The notes under the pieces were generated by a model. It ran no database searches. It saw only the letters and a program-made list of their open reading frames with translations, and was not told where the DNA came from. A stretch of 64,000 nt of DNA from Bacteroidales bacterium CF (GTDB taxonomy: Bacteria; Bacteroidota; Bacteroidia; Bacteroidales; UBA932). The stretch lies in contig CP006772.1 of NCBI GenBank assembly GCA_000473305.1, positions 2,108,001 through 2,172,000 on the forward strand, read 5' to 3'. The position numbers and the translations under genes were made by a program. This document shows, in pieces, positions 63,442-64,000 of the stretch (its first letter is position 1; each line of letters begins with the position of its first letter).

Positions 63442-64000
63442 CTAAAAAGCAAAATAACTCACTTTGTTCAGCGCAGTGCCCATATTTACTCTTTTGAGGT
63501 TTACTGAATAATTTGCGTCTTGCTCTATTGAAACAGTAGTCATTATAGTTTTTCCACCCTTGGAATCCTCAGTGGTCATCTCCATGACAAAACCCTCTAC
63601 CGAAAGTGTGTTGTGAAGGGCGCTCATCTTTGCGGCACGAAATATACCGTAGTCGTTAGGTTGCTTAATCTGCTGAGTTATCCATACAGAACCGAAAATT
63701 TTCTTGTAGGTGTAATTATATTTGATACACTCGAATCCGGCAATTGTTTTAGTTTCGTCAGTGGGAGTCAGTTCCAGCTTTTTCAGCTCCTCTTTTGCAG
63801 GGTATTTGAACCTTCCGGCATTATACATAGGTTCAGGAAGGTCATTTCCAAAAATCTGTATTGCCACCTCATTTTTCAAATCAAAAACGGTTAGAATATC
63901 ACCCCCTTTTGACTTGGAATCTGTGAATACAGCAAAATCCTTTCCGTCGGCCTGATAGTAGGTTTTAATGTCGAGGGTGCGCATCAGTTCATTATTCTTA
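63442..64000 (-). CDS. secreted DUF4412-like protein, 5' end beyond the window
   Basis: At least 186 codons; the frame is open to the window edge (codons KNNELMRTL precede the first internal Met at 63984), so the N-terminus is missing. KSKGGDILTVFDLKNEVAI, TKTIAGFECIKYNYTY and GSVWITQQI suit the DUF4412 beta-rich family of periplasmic proteins, unknown function. Stop lies 12 nt from repeat C3. Confidence 0.75.
   Translation of the reverse strand, partial: KNNELMRTLDIKTYYQADGKDFAVFTDSKSKGGDILTVFDLKNEVAIQIFGNDLPEPMYNAGRFKYPAKEELKKLELTPTDETKTIAGFECIKYNYTYKKIFGSVWITQQIKQPNDYGIFRAAKMSALHNTLSVEGFVMEMTTEDSKGGKTIMTTVSIEQDANYSVNLKRVNMGTALNKVSYFAF

Noticed and set aside
63249-63497. 82-aa open frame on the plus strand
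   Set aside because: It lies across repeats B8 and C3; the protein has no family features and simply translates repeat sequence.

Overview
The window looks like a chromosomal segment of an anaerobic, protein- and nucleic-acid-degrading member of the Bacteroidota, most likely order Bacteroidales. Evidence: S46 dipeptidyl-peptidases, BACON/DUF5689 surface lipoproteins, a TonB-dependent receptor, TAnnTTTG-type -7 promoter elements, a 47-bp type II-C CRISPR repeat of the Bacteroides kind, and a HydE maturase plus HdrB/HdrC-like Fe-S proteins that fit anaerobic life.

Layout. 1-6.6 kb: ssb, a zinc-finger protein, a coiled-coil lipoprotein, an M3 peptidase, then a four-gene minus-strand operon (DUF134 regulator, NifX-like protein, HdrC-like, HdrB-like) with a doubled palindromic operator. 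6.7-18.2 kb: two DPP7-type S46 peptidases around a NapH-like membrane ferredoxin with an extra HMA-like domain, an M16 peptidase, a TolC-like protein and a UPF0316 protein. 18.2-21.1 kb: tRNA-Leu(CAG), an unknown lipoprotein and a DUF4143 ATPase. 21.2-28.9 kb: an 11-gene arsenic island (arsR, three thioredoxin-fold proteins, arsG- and arsP-like permeases, a DGC protein, arsC, arsM, ACR3, an SDR enzyme) with three 18-bp TTTCG-N8-CGAAA candidate operators and many palindromic elements. 29-32 kb: DUF486, a conserved hypothetical, a HAD phosphatase and hydE. 32-39.8 kb: a five-gene operon that looks like an extracellular nucleic-acid scavenging system (two DUF5689 lipoproteins, a DNA/RNA non-specific endonuclease, an EEP nuclease/phosphatase, a TonB receptor). 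39.8-45.4 kb: outer-membrane barrel, GH20 hexosaminidase, pdxH, a small membrane protein, a DUF6544-like protein and an MFS exporter.

45.4-59.2 kb is a defence island: an AbiE-type toxin-antitoxin pair, a lipoprotein, a 3' remnant of a further AbiEii gene, a tracrRNA, cas9-cas1-cas2 (type II-C), a CRISPR array of 30 repeats and 29 spacers, and a second AbiE pair. The AbiE cassettes are bracketed by same-direction copies of two different palindromic repeat families (A and C). 59.2-64 kb: two DUF3857 transglutaminase-like proteins and a secreted protein cut by the window edge.

Most notable: (1) every CRISPR repeat contains a Bacteroidota-type promoter (TTG, 19 bp, TATCTTTG) pointing into the neighbouring spacer, so each crRNA could be transcribed separately; (2) repeat variants and a degenerate end repeat put the growing end of the array beside cas2, although crRNA transcription should run towards that end; (3) one spacer is a tRNA T-arm plus acceptor 3' strand; (4) repeat families B and C keep base-pairing arms while the arm sequence changes, and family B supplies the stop codons of arsM and the SDR gene; (5) an AbiEii gene tail survives next to the tracrRNA, which points to recombination between repeat-bounded cassettes.
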